A DNA stretch of 61,018 nt from Blautia hansenii. GTDB taxonomy: Bacteria > Bacillota > Clostridia > Lachnospirales > Lachnospiraceae. A program made the position numbers and the translations under genes. The notes under the pieces were generated by a model that saw only the letters and a list, made by a program, of their open reading frames with translations, did no database searches and was not told the DNA's origin. Each line of letters begins with the position of its first letter. The first letter of the stretch is position 1. The stretch spans positions 1-61,018 of the forward strand of contig NZ_JAAITA010000016.1 of the NCBI RefSeq assembly GCF_013304445.1, written 5' to 3'. Shown here piece by piece: positions 7,393 to 19,553 of this stretch.

Positions 7393-7701
7393 TTACCGGA
7401 GTAAATCCTGCAGTTTTTCTTTCGGAACGGCACCTACAGATTTACCGGCTACCTGACCGTTTTTGAAGAGCAGAACCGTAGGGATATTCATAATGCCGAA
7501 TTGTGCTGCAATAGACGGGGAAGCGTCGACATCCACCTTTCCCACTTTGTAAGCCCCATTGGCTTCTTCTGCCAGTTCTTCGATGACAGGTGCCAGCATT
7601 TTGCAGGGCATGCACCAGGTAGCCCAGAAATCTACCAGTACCGGAACCTCAGAGTTTAAGACCTCCTGTTCAAAATTTGCCGTTGTGAATTCCATTGCCA
7701 T
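7393..7701 (-). CDS. trxA: Thioredoxin
   Basis: A 102-residue single-domain thioredoxin with FWATWCMPCK at the redox site (Cys30 and Cys33) and the cis-proline segment MNIPTVLLF. It reduces protein disulphides in the cytoplasm using electrons from a thioredoxin reductase; a reductase-like gene follows 95 bp further upstream on the map (7797-8690), same strand and transcribed first. The active-site dipeptide is Met-Pro instead of the common Gly-Pro, which can shift redox potential. A GGAGA site precedes the ATG. Confidence 0.93.
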   Translation of the reverse strand: MAMEFTTANFEQEVLNSEVPVLVDFWATWCMPCKMLAPVIEELAEEANGAYKVGKVDVDASPSIAAQFGIMNIPTVLLFKNGQVAGKSVGAVPKEKLQDLLR

Positions 7702-7796
7702 AATTCCAATCTCCTTTTCGTCTTTCTGAAATTGTCTTTATTATAACGCAGAAACGTTAAAATGTCTGTGACAAAGTTACATTTTCCTGATTTTTT

Positions 7797-8690
7797 CTAT
7801 TGCAGTTCTTTCCGCAGATAGTCTACAGCTTTTGTACCGGCCAGAGCACCTTCGTAAACGGCTTTTGAAATCTGCAGTAAGCCTCCGGTACAGTCTCCGG
7901 CTGCAAAAAGTCCGGGAAGGGCGGTGCTGGTATCTTTTTCTATCAGAATATGATTATCTTCCATGAAAAGTCCCAGTTTCCGGGCGATATCCGTGCTGTC
8001 AGCAGTCCCAAGGGCCACGAAAAGTCCATCCAGAGGGAAGAGAGTATGGTCTTCGAATTCCAGATGAGACAGAGAGGTGTCGCCTCTGGCGGAGAGTATC
8101 TTTTTTTCTTCCACGCGGATACTTCCCAGTTCTTCGGCGGCAAATGCCGGTTCAGATCCATTTGTGAGAATGGTGACTTTTTTGGCCAGAGGCTCTAAGA
8201 CTCTGGCTTCGTGCAAGGCATAAGGCCCGTTCCCCAGAACAGCAACCTCTTTTTGACGGTAGAAAAAACCGTCGCACACAGCACAGTAGCTGATGCCGTT
8301 TCCTTCATATTTTTTCAGCTCTTTTAAGGACAGGGTATTTCTTTTTGTGCCCGTGGCCAGAATGACAGATTTTGCACGAAAGGTATGAAGGGCTGTATGA
8401 ATCAGATAGTCTCCGTCATATTCTATGGATAGAAGCTCTTCTTGTAAAGTGGGAACAGACAGAGCCTGTATCTGAAGCAAGCCATTTTCATATAATTGCT
8501 TTCCGGAAATGGGATGGGAAAAACCATAGTAATTTTCGATTTTTACAGCTTTTTCCAACGCGCCGCCGTCTTTATAGAGAATCAAAGGCGTAATACCTGC
8601 CCGGACCGCATATAACGCAGCAGATATACCTGCCGGGCCTGCGCCTGCAATAATCAGCTTTTGCAGGGTGTTTTCCGTAGATGATTTCAT
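7797..8690 (-). CDS. Thioredoxin reductase-like flavoprotein
   Basis: The protein has an FAD-binding GAGPAGISAALYA at the N-terminus, a CAVC redox motif (YCAVCDGFF) in the second nucleotide-binding domain, and the C-terminal FAD motif FAAGDCTGG. Overall size (297 residues) is right for TrxB. However, the NADPH-domain motif reads GNGPYALHEA, and the usual HRRxxxR that holds the 2'-phosphate of NADPH is absent (TNGSEPAF instead). The electron donor may therefore be NADH, ferredoxin or a flavin cofactor. ATG 8690 is chosen because AAAGGAGG precedes it; a longer frame extends to 8777 without a site. It forms a unit with trxA. Confidence 0.8.
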   Translation of the reverse strand: MKSSTENTLQKLIIAGAGPAGISAALYAVRAGITPLILYKDGGALEKAVKIENYYGFSHPISGKQLYENGLLQIQALSVPTLQEELLSIEYDGDYLIHTALHTFRAKSVILATGTKRNTLSLKELKKYEGNGISYCAVCDGFFYRQKEVAVLGNGPYALHEARVLEPLAKKVTILTNGSEPAFAAEELGSIRVEEKKILSARGDTSLSHLEFEDHTLFPLDGLFVALGTADSTDIARKLGLFMEDNHILIEKDTSTALPGLFAAGDCTGGLLQISKAVYEGALAGTKAVDYLRKELQ

Positions 8691-8929
8691 ATGGGTTGCA
8701 CCTCCTTTTAGGTAAGATAAGCATAGCACAAGAATAAAGAGAAGAAAAGTAAAAACGCAGAGAATAGGAAAATGCACACCTGTTCACAGAATGGCCAAAG
8801 GAAAAGTGGTTTTATTGGACATTTAAAACATCTTTTCCTTTTTATTATGAATACAAATGGTAAAAAATAATAAAAATAAATAATAAAATTATAAAATAAT
8901 TGTGAAAAAATCAAGTGGTAGAACCAGTA

Positions 8930-8945
8930 TATACCAAACGGTATA
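8930..8945. promoter_or_regulatory. TATACC-N4-GGTATA palindrome, possible operator
   Basis: A perfect 6-4-6 inverted repeat in otherwise AT-rich DNA, with the shape of a dimeric repressor operator. It sits between the thioredoxin reductase-like gene and the atp operon. The cognate regulator cannot be named. Confidence 0.4.
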
Positions 8946-9044
8946 CTAAAACCATGGAATATCACACAAAAAGAGAAGAAAACTTTAAAAAACTACAAGA
9001 AAAAGTGACGAAATTCCAGCCATTTTTTTCAAAAAAGAGAAAGA

Positions 9045-9073
9045 TTGACAAATCAATTAATTAGCAGTAATGT
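9045..9073 (+). promoter_or_regulatory. Sigma-A promoter for the atp operon
   Basis: TTGACA (9045-9050) and TAATGT (9068-9073) are separated by exactly 17 bp, a near-consensus vegetative promoter. It is the only good one upstream of atpB. Confidence 0.7.
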
Positions 9074-9198
9074 GTTAAAAGCAATTAATAAGAAGACACA
9101 AAAAACAAGTGCCATATCTGTTTTATTGCTCACAGCAACAATAGAAAACGGAAAGGAGAAAGTCAAGAATTCATTAACACAGAAAGGGGAGATGTCCT

Positions 9199-9888
9199 AC
9201 GAATAACATAGCGGAAAGAATTACGGAAGAATTAAATTGTGAAACCGTATTCAACATTCCCATCTTCGGCGGGATTCCGATAGGAGAATCTGTGGTGGTT
9301 ACCTGGATTATCATGGCGGTGCTTACCCTTCTGGCCATTGTGTTTGTTCGAAATCTGAAAGTGGAAAATCCGGGAAAGAAGCAGTTGGCCCTGGAAGCTT
9401 TTATCAGTTTCCTGGATGATTTTTTTACAGATATTCTGGGCAAAGAAGGCAGAAGATATATTCCGTATCTGATTTCCACAGCCATTTATATCGGAGTGGC
9501 GAACCTTATCGGTTTGCTTGGCTTTAAGCCCCCTACTAAGGATTTAAACGTAACGGCAGCCCTTGCCATTATGAGTTTATTCCTTATTTATTATGCCGGA
9601 TTCCATAAGAAGGGCACGAAGGGATTTCTGAAAAGCTTTGCAGAGCCCATGCCTATTGTGACGCCGATTAACATTATGGAAATCGCCATTCGTCCTATAT
9701 CTTTGTGTATGCGACTGTTTGGTAATGTTATTGGTTCCTTTGTTATTATGGAATTGCTGAAAATAATTATGCCGGCAGTTCTGCCAGTTCCATTCAGCTT
9801 ATATTTTGATATTTTTGACGGTCTGATTCAGACCTATGTATTTGTTTTTTTAACTTCTCTCTTTATTAAAGAGCAGATAGAAGACTAA
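9199..9888 (+). CDS. atpB: ATP synthase Fo subunit a
   Basis: The integral membrane subunit that forms the ion half-channels against the c-ring. The essential helix with Arg is seen in IRPISLCMRLFGNVIGSF, with further membrane spans around ESVVVTWIIMAVLTLLAIVF, LIGLLGF and FDGLIQTYVFVFLTSLFI. No canonical start codon fits: the conserved-looking N-terminus (NNIAERITEELNCETVFNI) is open from a TAA at 9175. GGGGAG at 9186-9191 is ideally spaced for ACG at 9199, or less well for ATA at 9208. An ATG at 9192 is in another frame and touches the ribosome site. A GTG at 9292 would remove 31 residues. First gene of the atp operon; no atpI precedes it. Confidence 0.88.
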   Translation, partial: TNNIAERITEELNCETVFNIPIFGGIPIGESVVVTWIIMAVLTLLAIVFVRNLKVENPGKKQLALEAFISFLDDFFTDILGKEGRRYIPYLISTAIYIGVANLIGLLGFKPPTKDLNVTAALAIMSLFLIYYAGFHKKGTKGFLKSFAEPMPIVTPINIMEIAIRPISLCMRLFGNVIGSFVIMELLKIIMPAVLPVPFSLYFDIFDGLIQTYVFVFLTSLFIKEQIED

Positions 9889-9916
9889 AACTTAAGAAGA
9901 AAAGGAGAAATGAATT

Positions 9917-10129
9917 ATGACAGCAGCAATTGGTGCAGGTATTGCAGTATTAACAGGTATTGGAGCAGGTTTTGGTATCGGTATAGCAACATCAAAAGCG
10001 ACGGAAGCTATTGCAAGACAGCCGGAAGCAGAAGGTAAAATCAGCAAAGCACTTCTTCTGGGTTGTGCACTTGCAGAGGCAACCGCTATTTACGGTTTCG
10101 TTATTGGTTTGTTAATCTTATTCTTATAA
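9917..10129 (+). CDS. atpE: ATP synthase Fo subunit c
   Basis: A 70-residue hairpin of two membrane helices with the polar loop ARQPEAEGK. The ion-carrying carboxylate is Glu54 in [11 protein letters not shown]. Compared with the sodium-binding rings of Ilyobacter type, the helix-1 Gln is replaced by Ile21 and the Ser after Glu by Ala55, while Thr56 and Tyr59 are kept. That suggests proton rather than sodium coupling, by inference. Ribosome site AAGGAG precedes the ATG; the gene follows atpB by 28 bases. Confidence 0.95.
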   Translation: MTAAIGAGIAVLTGIGAGFGIGIATSKATEAIARQPEAEGKISKALLLGCALAEATAIYGFVIGLLILFL

Positions 10130-10162
10130 TCTATCATTAAAAGAAAGGCAGGTGCAGGAAAG

Positions 10163-10663
10163 GTGCTAAAATTAGGTTGGGACCTTGTCTGGACGATTAT
10201 AAACCTGATTGTTCTTTATCTTTTGATGAAAAAATTCCTTATCGGGCCGGTAATGGGAATTATGGAAAAGAGAAAAGCGCTCATTGCAAGCCAATTTGAT
10301 CATGCAAAGGCAGTTCAGGAAAAAGCAGATGAATTAAAAGGACAGTATGAACAGGCCCTTTCTTCTGCAAAAGAAGAATCTGCGCAGATTATTGAAGGTG
10401 CAAAAGCAGATGCAAAACGAATGGGTGAAGGCATTGTAAAAAATGCAAATCTGCAGGCGACAAAAATCATAGAAACAGCAAAAAATACTGCAGAGCAGGA
10501 GAAAAAAAATGCCATGCAGGGTGCAAAGTCAGAAATCGCAGGCCTGGCTATGGAGGCAGCAAAGAAATTGCTTTCCGATGGCAGCAGTGACAAGGGAAAC
10601 CATATGCTCTATGATGAATTTTTAGCAAAAGCAGGTGATGCAAATGACACAGACCTCCATTAA
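10163..10663 (+). CDS. atpF: ATP synthase Fo subunit b
   Basis: A single N-terminal membrane helix (WDLVWTIINLIVLYLLMKKFL) is followed by a long charged coiled coil rich in Ala, Lys, Glu and Gln, the peripheral-stalk architecture. Length 166 residues is normal. It starts with GTG at 10163. Its last 20 bases overlap atpH, implying coupled translation. Confidence 0.93.
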   Translation: MLKLGWDLVWTIINLIVLYLLMKKFLIGPVMGIMEKRKALIASQFDHAKAVQEKADELKGQYEQALSSAKEESAQIIEGAKADAKRMGEGIVKNANLQATKIIETAKNTAEQEKKNAMQGAKSEIAGLAMEAAKKLLSDGSSDKGNHMLYDEFLAKAGDANDTDLH

Positions 10664-11147
10664 TTATGCAAGAGTGCTCTATGAACTTTCCGTTACCCCG
10701 GAAAGCATCAAAGATGCAAAACGAGTCCTGGAAGAGACGCCACAGCTTTTACAGATATTGGAAAGTCCGGTGGTGCCTCTTTTACAGAAAGAAAAAGCAG
10801 TCGGAAGAATCTTTGAAAAGAAACTGGCAGACTTTATCTGTGTTCTCTGCAAATATCGTCATGCAGAACTTCTCTTTGAGATTTTTCAGGCGTATCAGGA
10901 ATATTATAACGAACAGAATCATATTTTAAACGCTGTACTTTACTATGTAACTCCTCCTGCCAAAGAACAACTGGAGGAGATAAAGAAATTTTTAGAGCAG
11001 AAATACGGTGCAGAGGATACAGCGTTGGAACTAAAAGAAGATAAAAGTCTGGTGGGAGGATTTATTCTCCGGGTAGAAGACCAGGAATTTGATTACAGCT
11101 TAAAAGGCCGTATCAATGCATTACAACAAAAATTAATCTGGAGGTGA
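10644..11147 (+). CDS. atpH: ATP synthase F1 subunit delta
   Basis: A helical N-terminal domain ([19 protein letters not shown], which caps subunit alpha) and a C-terminal domain ending in the conserved pattern [29 protein letters not shown]. It links the F1 head to the b stalk. ATG 10644 is preferred; GTG 10635 and ATG 10638 are in frame alternatives. It overlaps atpF on one side. Just downstream, the atpA ribosome site lies inside its last codons. Confidence 0.93.
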   Translation: MTQTSINYARVLYELSVTPESIKDAKRVLEETPQLLQILESPVVPLLQKEKAVGRIFEKKLADFICVLCKYRHAELLFEIFQAYQEYYNEQNHILNAVLYYVTPPAKEQLEEIKKFLEQKYGAEDTALELKEDKSLVGGFILRVEDQEFDYSLKGRINALQQKLIWR

Positions 11148-11152
11148 ACGGT

Positions 11153-12661
11153 TTGAGTTCAATCAATTCAGAAGAAATTATTTCCATTCTGAAAGAAGAA
11201 ATTGAAAACTTCGATACCACAGCAGGTGTCCGGGAAGTCGGAAACGTTATTTGGGTGGGTGATGGAATTGCGACTGTTTACGGGATTGACCATGCCATGT
11301 ACGGCGAAATTGTGACCTTTGAAAACGGTGTCAAGGGAATGGTGCAGGATATTAAGAGAAACGAAATCGGTGTTATCATTTTCGGAAAAGACACAGGAAT
11401 CAAGGAAGGCACTAAAGTGGCCCGTACAAAGAAAAAGGCAGGTATTCCTGTAGGCGAGAACTTCGTTGGAAGAATCGTAGATGCCCTGGGGGCGCCTATT
11501 GATGGCAAAGGAGAAATCGAAGCAAAGGATTACCGGCCTATAGAGCAGGAAGCGCCGGGGATTATTGACCGTAAATCCGTATCTGTGCCAATGGAAACCG
11601 GTATTCTGGCCATTGACTCCATGTTCCCTATTGGACGCGGTCAGCGTGAGTTGATTATTGGAGACCGTCAGACGGGTAAGACTTCTATTGCTGTAGATAC
11701 TATCTTAAACCAGAAGGGCAAGGATGTTATCTGTATCTATGTGGCTATTGGACAGAAAGCTTCTACGGTAGCAAAACTGGTAGGAACTTTGGAAAAATAC
11801 GGTGCTATGGAATACACCACGGTCTTTTCTGCTACGGCCAGCGACTGTGCGCCGTTGCAGTATATTGTGCCTTATTCCGGTACAGCCCTTGCGGAATACT
11901 TTATGTATCAGGGGAAAGATGTGCTGATTGTGTACGATGATTTGTCCAAGCATGCAGTGGCTTATCGTGCTTTGTCTTTGCTTCTGGAACGCTCTCCGGG
12001 ACGTGAGGCTTATCCGGGTGATGTTTTCTATCTGCATTCAAGACTTCTGGAACGTTCCAGTCGTCTGAGCGAAGAAGCAGGCGGCGGTTCTATTACCGCA
12101 CTGCCTATTATTGAGACACAGGCAGGAGATGTATCCGCATACATTCCGACGAATGTAATTTCCATCACGGATGGACAGATTTTCCTGGAAAGTGACTTAT
12201 TTAATGCGGGTGTGCGCCCGGCCGTAAATGTAGGTCTTTCCGTATCCCGTGTAGGTGGCGCGGCACAGACAAAAGCTATGAAAAAGGCGTCCGGAAGCAT
12301 GCGTATTGATTTGGCGCAGTATCGTGAGATGGAAGTGTTCACACAGTTCTCTTCAGATTTGGACGATGCTACAATGGCGCAGCTGGATTATGGAAAATGT
12401 TTGATGGAATTGTTAAAGCAGCCCCTTTGCAGACCGCTTGCTTCTCATGAGCAGGTAATTACATTGTGGGCAGCGACTCATAAAATCATGACAGGAATTC
12501 CGGTGAAAGAAGTGAAGAAATTCCAGATGGACATGCTGGAATATTTTGATGTTAAATATCCGGAAATCAGAGATGAACTCAATGAGAAAAAAGTCCTTTC
12601 CGATGAACTGGGCGAAAAGATTTTAAAGGTAGCAGAGGAATTTAAGAACAGGAACAGGTGA
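11153..12661 (+). CDS. atpA: ATP synthase F1 subunit alpha
   Basis: About 502 residues with the non-catalytic P-loop GDRQTGKTS, the conserved [17 protein letters not shown] block and the [11 protein letters not shown] motif. It alternates with beta in the F1 hexamer and binds regulatory nucleotide. TTG at 11153 is preferred because GGAGG (11140-11144) stands eight bases before it; a GTG at 11144 is in frame but overlaps that site. It starts five bases past the atpH stop. Confidence 0.97.
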   Translation: MSSINSEEIISILKEEIENFDTTAGVREVGNVIWVGDGIATVYGIDHAMYGEIVTFENGVKGMVQDIKRNEIGVIIFGKDTGIKEGTKVARTKKKAGIPVGENFVGRIVDALGAPIDGKGEIEAKDYRPIEQEAPGIIDRKSVSVPMETGILAIDSMFPIGRGQRELIIGDRQTGKTSIAVDTILNQKGKDVICIYVAIGQKASTVAKLVGTLEKYGAMEYTTVFSATASDCAPLQYIVPYSGTALAEYFMYQGKDVLIVYDDLSKHAVAYRALSLLLERSPGREAYPGDVFYLHSRLLERSSRLSEEAGGGSITALPIIETQAGDVSAYIPTNVISITDGQIFLESDLFNAGVRPAVNVGLSVSRVGGAAQTKAMKKASGSMRIDLAQYREMEVFTQFSSDLDDATMAQLDYGKCLMELLKQPLCRPLASHEQVITLWAATHKIMTGIPVKEVKKFQMDMLEYFDVKYPEIRDELNEKKVLSDELGEKILKVAEEFKNRNR

Positions 12662-12665
12662 TGAG

Positions 12666-14965
<2,300 letters not shown>

Positions 14966-14988
14966 GAAGCTGTAAGGAGTGAAGGCCT

Positions 14989-15399
14989 ATGAATACATTT
15001 GGTTTGAATGTCATTGCCAGTGATAAGGATTTTTATCATGGCAGAGGAAAATCTATCTCACTCCCTGCAAAAGATGGCGCCATTACCATACTGGCACACC
15101 ATGCAGATATGATGGTTGCCATTGTTCCGGGAGAAATGCGCTTTCAGGCAGAAGACAATACCTGGTATACTGCTATTGTAGGCGGCGGCTTTGCGCAGAT
15201 TATCAATAACCGCGTAACCGTGCTGGCAGACAGTATTGAAAAGCCGGAAGATATTGACCTGAAGCGGGCTCGCGATGCCAAAGAACGTGCAGAGGAACAG
15301 CTCCGTCAGAAGCAGAGTCTGCAGGAATACTATGTTTCCAAGGCTTCTCTGGCCAGAGCTATGGCTCGTATGAAAGCGGCAAGAGATAAAGGAATTTAA
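14989..15399 (+). CDS. atpC: ATP synthase F1 subunit epsilon
   Basis: An N-terminal beta sandwich (PAKDGAITILAHHADMMVAI) and a C-terminal two-helix tail (DLKRARDAKERAEEQL to RMKAARDKGI), which in the family acts as an intrinsic brake on ATP hydrolysis. 136 residues. Last gene of the operon, followed by a clear terminator. Confidence 0.94.
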   Translation: MNTFGLNVIASDKDFYHGRGKSISLPAKDGAITILAHHADMMVAIVPGEMRFQAEDNTWYTAIVGGGFAQIINNRVTVLADSIEKPEDIDLKRARDAKERAEEQLRQKQSLQEYYVSKASLARAMARMKAARDKGI

Positions 15400-15422
15400 T
15401 AACGATATATAATAAGGTAGAA

Positions 15423-15460
15423 ACAGAGTCAGGAACCGGAAGGGGACTGGCTCTGTTTTT
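15423..15460 (+). terminator. Terminator of the atp operon
   Basis: ACAGAG-T-CAG and CTG-G-CTCTGT form a stem followed by a run of five T. It lies 23 bases past the atpC stop. Confidence 0.8.
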
Positions 15461-15536
15461 AGCTTCAAAGAGAATGAAAATAATATTACTTGTAATTATG
15501 CATTGCATAGTAATTAGTTATAACGTGCAGTATGCA

Positions 15537-15565
15537 TTGACAAAGGGAAAAATAGTTGATAGAAT
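15537..15565 (+). promoter_or_regulatory. Sigma-A promoter for ilvN-ilvC
   Basis: TTGACA (15537-15542), 17-bp spacer, TAGAAT (15560-15565). The transcript would start about 35 bases before ilvN, so no T-box or peptide attenuator fits in the leader. Confidence 0.75.
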
Positions 15566-15606
15566 GTCAACAAAAGTTAGCCGATAGGCATGGGAGAAGG
15601 TGCTGT

Positions 15607-16125
15607 ATGAACAAAAGGATATTATCTATTCTGGTTGAGAATACAGCCGGTGTACTGAGCCGGGTTTCCGGATTATTCAGCCGCCGGGGATATAATATTG
15701 ACAGCTTATCTGCAGGTATTACCACAGACCCCAATTACACCCGTATGACTGTAGTGTGTAAGGGAGATGAACTGATTCTGGAGCAGATTACCAGACAGGT
15801 GGAGAAGCTGGAAGATGTTCTCTCCGTGAAGGTGCTGCAGGACGGGCAGAGTGTTACCAGAGAATTGATGTTGGTAAAGGTGAAAGTCACACCGGAACAA
15901 AGAGCAGGCGTGTCTGCCATTGTAGATATTTTCAGAGCCAATATTATTGATGTGGGCAAAGAATCTATGATTATAGAGCTTACGGGAAATAAGTCAAAGC
16001 TGGAGGCTTTTATTGATTTGTTAGATGGTTATGAGATTCTGGAACTGGCGAGAACCGGTATTGCAGGTCTTTCCAGGGGCGCAGATGACATTTTCTACCC
16101 TTCCGATGAGGAGGAAGAATTTTAA
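15607..16125 (+). CDS. ilvN: Acetolactate synthase small (regulatory) subunit
   Basis: An N-terminal ACT domain (ILSILVENTAGVLSRVSGLF, with RRGYNIDSLS) binds valine in this family and gives feedback inhibition of the catalytic subunit; the C-terminal half (LMLVKVKVTPEQRAGVSAIV) activates it. 172 residues from ATG 15607, which has GGAGAAGG upstream and lies after the promoter, so the longer frame from 15556 is excluded. The large subunit gene ilvB is not next to it, which is unusual because the two are often adjacent. ilvC follows after 57 bases. Confidence 0.92.
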   Translation: MNKRILSILVENTAGVLSRVSGLFSRRGYNIDSLSAGITTDPNYTRMTVVCKGDELILEQITRQVEKLEDVLSVKVLQDGQSVTRELMLVKVKVTPEQRAGVSAIVDIFRANIIDVGKESMIIELTGNKSKLEAFIDLLDGYEILELARTGIAGLSRGADDIFYPSDEEEEF

Positions 16126-16170
16126 ACGGTTATTAGAGATTTTTATCCCTAACATACATAAAAAAAATAG

Positions 16171-17196
<1,026 letters not shown>

Positions 17197-17221
17197 GAGA
17201 TACATAAAACTGAATATAAAA

Positions 17222-17267
17222 AGCAAAAAGGGCAGTGGGAACAGAGGTTTTCACTGTCCTTTTTGCT
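17222..17267 (+). terminator. Terminator of ilvN-ilvC
   Basis: Sixteen-bp arms (17222-17237 and 17252-17267) pair with a single G-T wobble. The stem's own 3' arm contains a five-T run. Confidence 0.85.
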
Positions 17268-17454
17268 GTGCAAAAAGTTACAGCAGCAGGATTTTAAAGT
17301 GTTAAGTAACCTTTTGTTGTGCTTGATAAGAAGAAAATAGGAAAGAAATCCACCAGAATACTTGAAAGAACTGGAAAGAGAAACTATAATATAGTAAAAA
17401 TCTACAAAAAATACATATTATATATAGTAAAAACAGATAAAATACCGATAATCG

Positions 17455-17483
17455 TTGACAAGAAGAAAAACTTGTGTTAAGTT
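17455..17483 (+). promoter_or_regulatory. Promoter of the mannoside locus
   Basis: TTGACA (17455-17460), 17-bp spacer, TAAGTT (17478-17483). It lies 56 bases before the GTG start of the LacI-type gene and argues against a longer N-terminus. A near-palindrome CGATAATCG overlaps the upstream edge. Confidence 0.65.
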
Positions 17484-17538
17484 ATATTTAAGAAATGTTA
17501 AGAAACAAATGGAAACGGATAAGAAGGGAGGATATAAA

Positions 17539-18546
17539 GTGGCTGGAAAAAAAACAGTATCTATGCAGGATATTGCAGATGAGCTGGGAATCAGCAAGGT
17601 GACTGTTTCTAAGGCGCTGAATGGAAAAGACGGAGTAGGGGAGGAACTGAAACAGAAAATTTTCCAGAGTGCGCAGGAACATGGCTATATACTTCCCGAT
17701 TATGGACAGCGCAGGGCAAAAAAAGTGGGAATTGTTATGAGCGACCGCTTTAATTCCGGAGATGCCGGAAAATTCTATATGGGGATGTACGAGAAAATTA
17801 TCGCAGAACTGCGCAAGGTTATGTGTGCCAGCATGATGATTACTCCGACCCGGGAAAGTCTTCAAAGCGATTTGGATATGCTGGAACGAAAAGGAACGGT
17901 TGACGGATTGATTCTTCTTGGTATCCTGGACAGAAAAGTGCGGGATGCAGTAGATACCATTCCTTTGCCCAAGGTTTATGTAGATGTTTACGATGTGACA
18001 CACAAATCGGATTCTGTAGTAACCGAAAATATATACAGTGCCTATGAGCTGACAGATTATCTGATACAAAAGGGACATAAAGACATTGGATTTGTGGGAA
18101 CGGTGGGAGGAACCACCAGTATTACAGACCGTTACCTGGGATTTATGAGAGGTATTCTGGAAACCGGTAGAGCGCCGAATCAGGAATGGGTGATTCCGGA
18201 CAGGAATGAGGATGGAGCAGCTATTGAACTGATGCTTCCGGAGAGACTTCCGACTGCCTTTGTCTGCAACTGTGATGAAACTGCTTTTCGGCTGGTGAAA
18301 ACCTTAAAGGCCAAAGGCATACGGGTGCCGGAGGATATTTCTGTTGTAGGGTTTGACGACGATATTTATGCGGAACTTTGCGAGCCGGCGCTGACAACAG
18401 TGGCGGTTAATATCGAAGAAATCGGAAAAGTTGCTGCAAAACGTATGATGCGCTACATGGAAAGAACCAGACGCAGGCCGGGAGAAGTATTTAGAATACT
18501 GGGTAAAATTATTTACAGAGATTCTGTGAAAGAAATCAAGGAATAA
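17539..18546 (+). CDS. LacI-family transcription regulator of the mannoside locus
   Basis: An N-terminal helix-turn-helix, VSMQDIADELGISKVTVSKALNG, and hinge are followed by a periplasmic-binding-protein-like effector domain (GIVMSDRFNSGDAGKFYMG, ISVVGFDDDIYAEL, ALTTVAVNIEEIG). 335 residues from GTG 17539, which follows GGGAGG. In this family, sugar binding releases the operator. The sugar importer starts 27 bases downstream on the same strand, so it probably represses its own operon and senses a mannoside; the effector is inference. Confidence 0.88.
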   Translation: MAGKKTVSMQDIADELGISKVTVSKALNGKDGVGEELKQKIFQSAQEHGYILPDYGQRRAKKVGIVMSDRFNSGDAGKFYMGMYEKIIAELRKVMCASMMITPTRESLQSDLDMLERKGTVDGLILLGILDRKVRDAVDTIPLPKVYVDVYDVTHKSDSVVTENIYSAYELTDYLIQKGHKDIGFVGTVGGTTSITDRYLGFMRGILETGRAPNQEWVIPDRNEDGAAIELMLPERLPTAFVCNCDETAFRLVKTLKAKGIRVPEDISVVGFDDDIYAELCEPALTTVAVNIEEIGKVAAKRMMRYMERTRRRPGEVFRILGKIIYRDSVKEIKE

Positions 18547-18573
18547 GACAAGAAGAAAAGGAGGGCAACAGCC

Positions 18574-19542
18574 TTGGAGAAAGTAAGAAAGTCCCCGAAA
18601 GAAAAGAAAGTCAGAAAACCGAAATGGACGAAAAATGATTCGGAACTGACAGCGTTGGCACTGCCGACCACGGTCTGGTATGTACTGTTTTGTTTCCTGC
18701 CAATGTTTGGATTGGTTATCGCTTTTAAGAATTACAAAATTGCAGGCGGAAGAAGTTTTATTTACAATGTAATACATAGTGACTGGTCAGGGTTTAAAAA
18801 CTTTGAATTTTTAATTAAGTCTAATGACTTGTTTGTGATTTTGAGAAACACGATACTTTACAATCTGGCTTTCATTGTACTGGGGATGATTTTCTCTGTT
18901 GGGCTGGCCATTATGATTAGCCTGCTTCACAGCAAAAGAAAATCAAAAGTATATCAGACTTTGATGTTTTTTCCGTACTTTATGTCATGGGTTGTAGCAG
19001 CATATTTTCTGGATGCCTTTTTGAATCAGGACAATGGTCTGATTAACAGCATGCTTCGCGACGGTGGCGGTGAAGGGATTCAGTGGTATATGAAAGCGGG
19101 TGTCTGGCCGGCAATCCTGATTTTCATGTATTTGTGGAAATCAACTGGCTACAACATGGTTATCTATCTTTCCAGTATTTCCGGAATTGATACAACTTTG
19201 TATGAGGCAGCCGTTATGGACGGTGCGAATAAGAAGCAGCAGGTTCGTTATATTACACTGCCATGCCTGAAAAATGTCATTATTATGATGTTTATCTTAA
19301 ATGTAGGTAAGGTTTTTTATTCAGACTTCGGGTTGTTCTTCCAGCTTTCACAGGGAGCAAGCGGTTCGATCTTCAATACGACGGCAACGATTGATACCTT
19401 TGTGTATAATGCAATCCAGTCCTCCACACCGATTGGTATGACTTCAGCAGCAACATTCTTCCAGTCTGTAGCATGTTGTATCACGATTCTGGTGGCGAAC
19501 GCGATTGTAAAGAAAATTGACGCGGACAGTGCAATTATATAG
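18574..19542 (+). CDS. CUT1-type sugar ABC permease, first subunit
   Basis: Six predicted membrane spans and the cytoplasmic EAA loop, YEAAVMDGANKKQQVRYITLP, which docks the ATPase. The N-terminus is long and basic (KVRKSPKEKKVRKPKW), as in LplB/YteP-like importers for complex saccharides. Starts with TTG 18574 after AGGAGGG. 322 residues. It pairs with the next permease; no ATPase gene occurs in the locus, so a shared MsmK-type ATPase encoded elsewhere is expected. Confidence 0.88.
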   Translation: MEKVRKSPKEKKVRKPKWTKNDSELTALALPTTVWYVLFCFLPMFGLVIAFKNYKIAGGRSFIYNVIHSDWSGFKNFEFLIKSNDLFVILRNTILYNLAFIVLGMIFSVGLAIMISLLHSKRKSKVYQTLMFFPYFMSWVVAAYFLDAFLNQDNGLINSMLRDGGGEGIQWYMKAGVWPAILIFMYLWKSTGYNMVIYLSSISGIDTTLYEAAVMDGANKKQQVRYITLPCLKNVIIMMFILNVGKVFYSDFGLFFQLSQGASGSIFNTTATIDTFVYNAIQSSTPIGMTSAATFFQSVACCITILVANAIVKKIDADSAII

Positions 19543-19553
19543 GAGGCGGAAGA

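Larger units (their letters stand above)
8691..9198. other. Long AT-rich intergenic and leader region before atp operon
   Basis: No gene is supported. The stretch contains the divergent start region of the thioredoxin pair, a palindrome at 8930-8945 and the likely atp promoter at 9045-9073. Two tiny frames (8954-9064 and 9071-9205) lack ribosome sites and overlap the promoter elements. The atp leader would be about 115 bases, ending in AAAGGGGAG at 9183-9191. Confidence 0.6.

Noticed and set aside
8954-9205. Two tiny plus-strand frames before atpB
   Set aside because: No ribosome sites; they overlap the -35 and -10 boxes of the atp promoter.
9192-9206. ATG 9192 as the atpB start through a +1 frameshift
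   Set aside because: It would restore a sensible N-terminus, but the ATG directly touches the ribosome site, so initiation there is unlikely; ACG or ATA fits better.
15556-15606. Longer N-terminus for ilvN
   Set aside because: It begins before the -10 box of the ilvN promoter and has no ribosome site.
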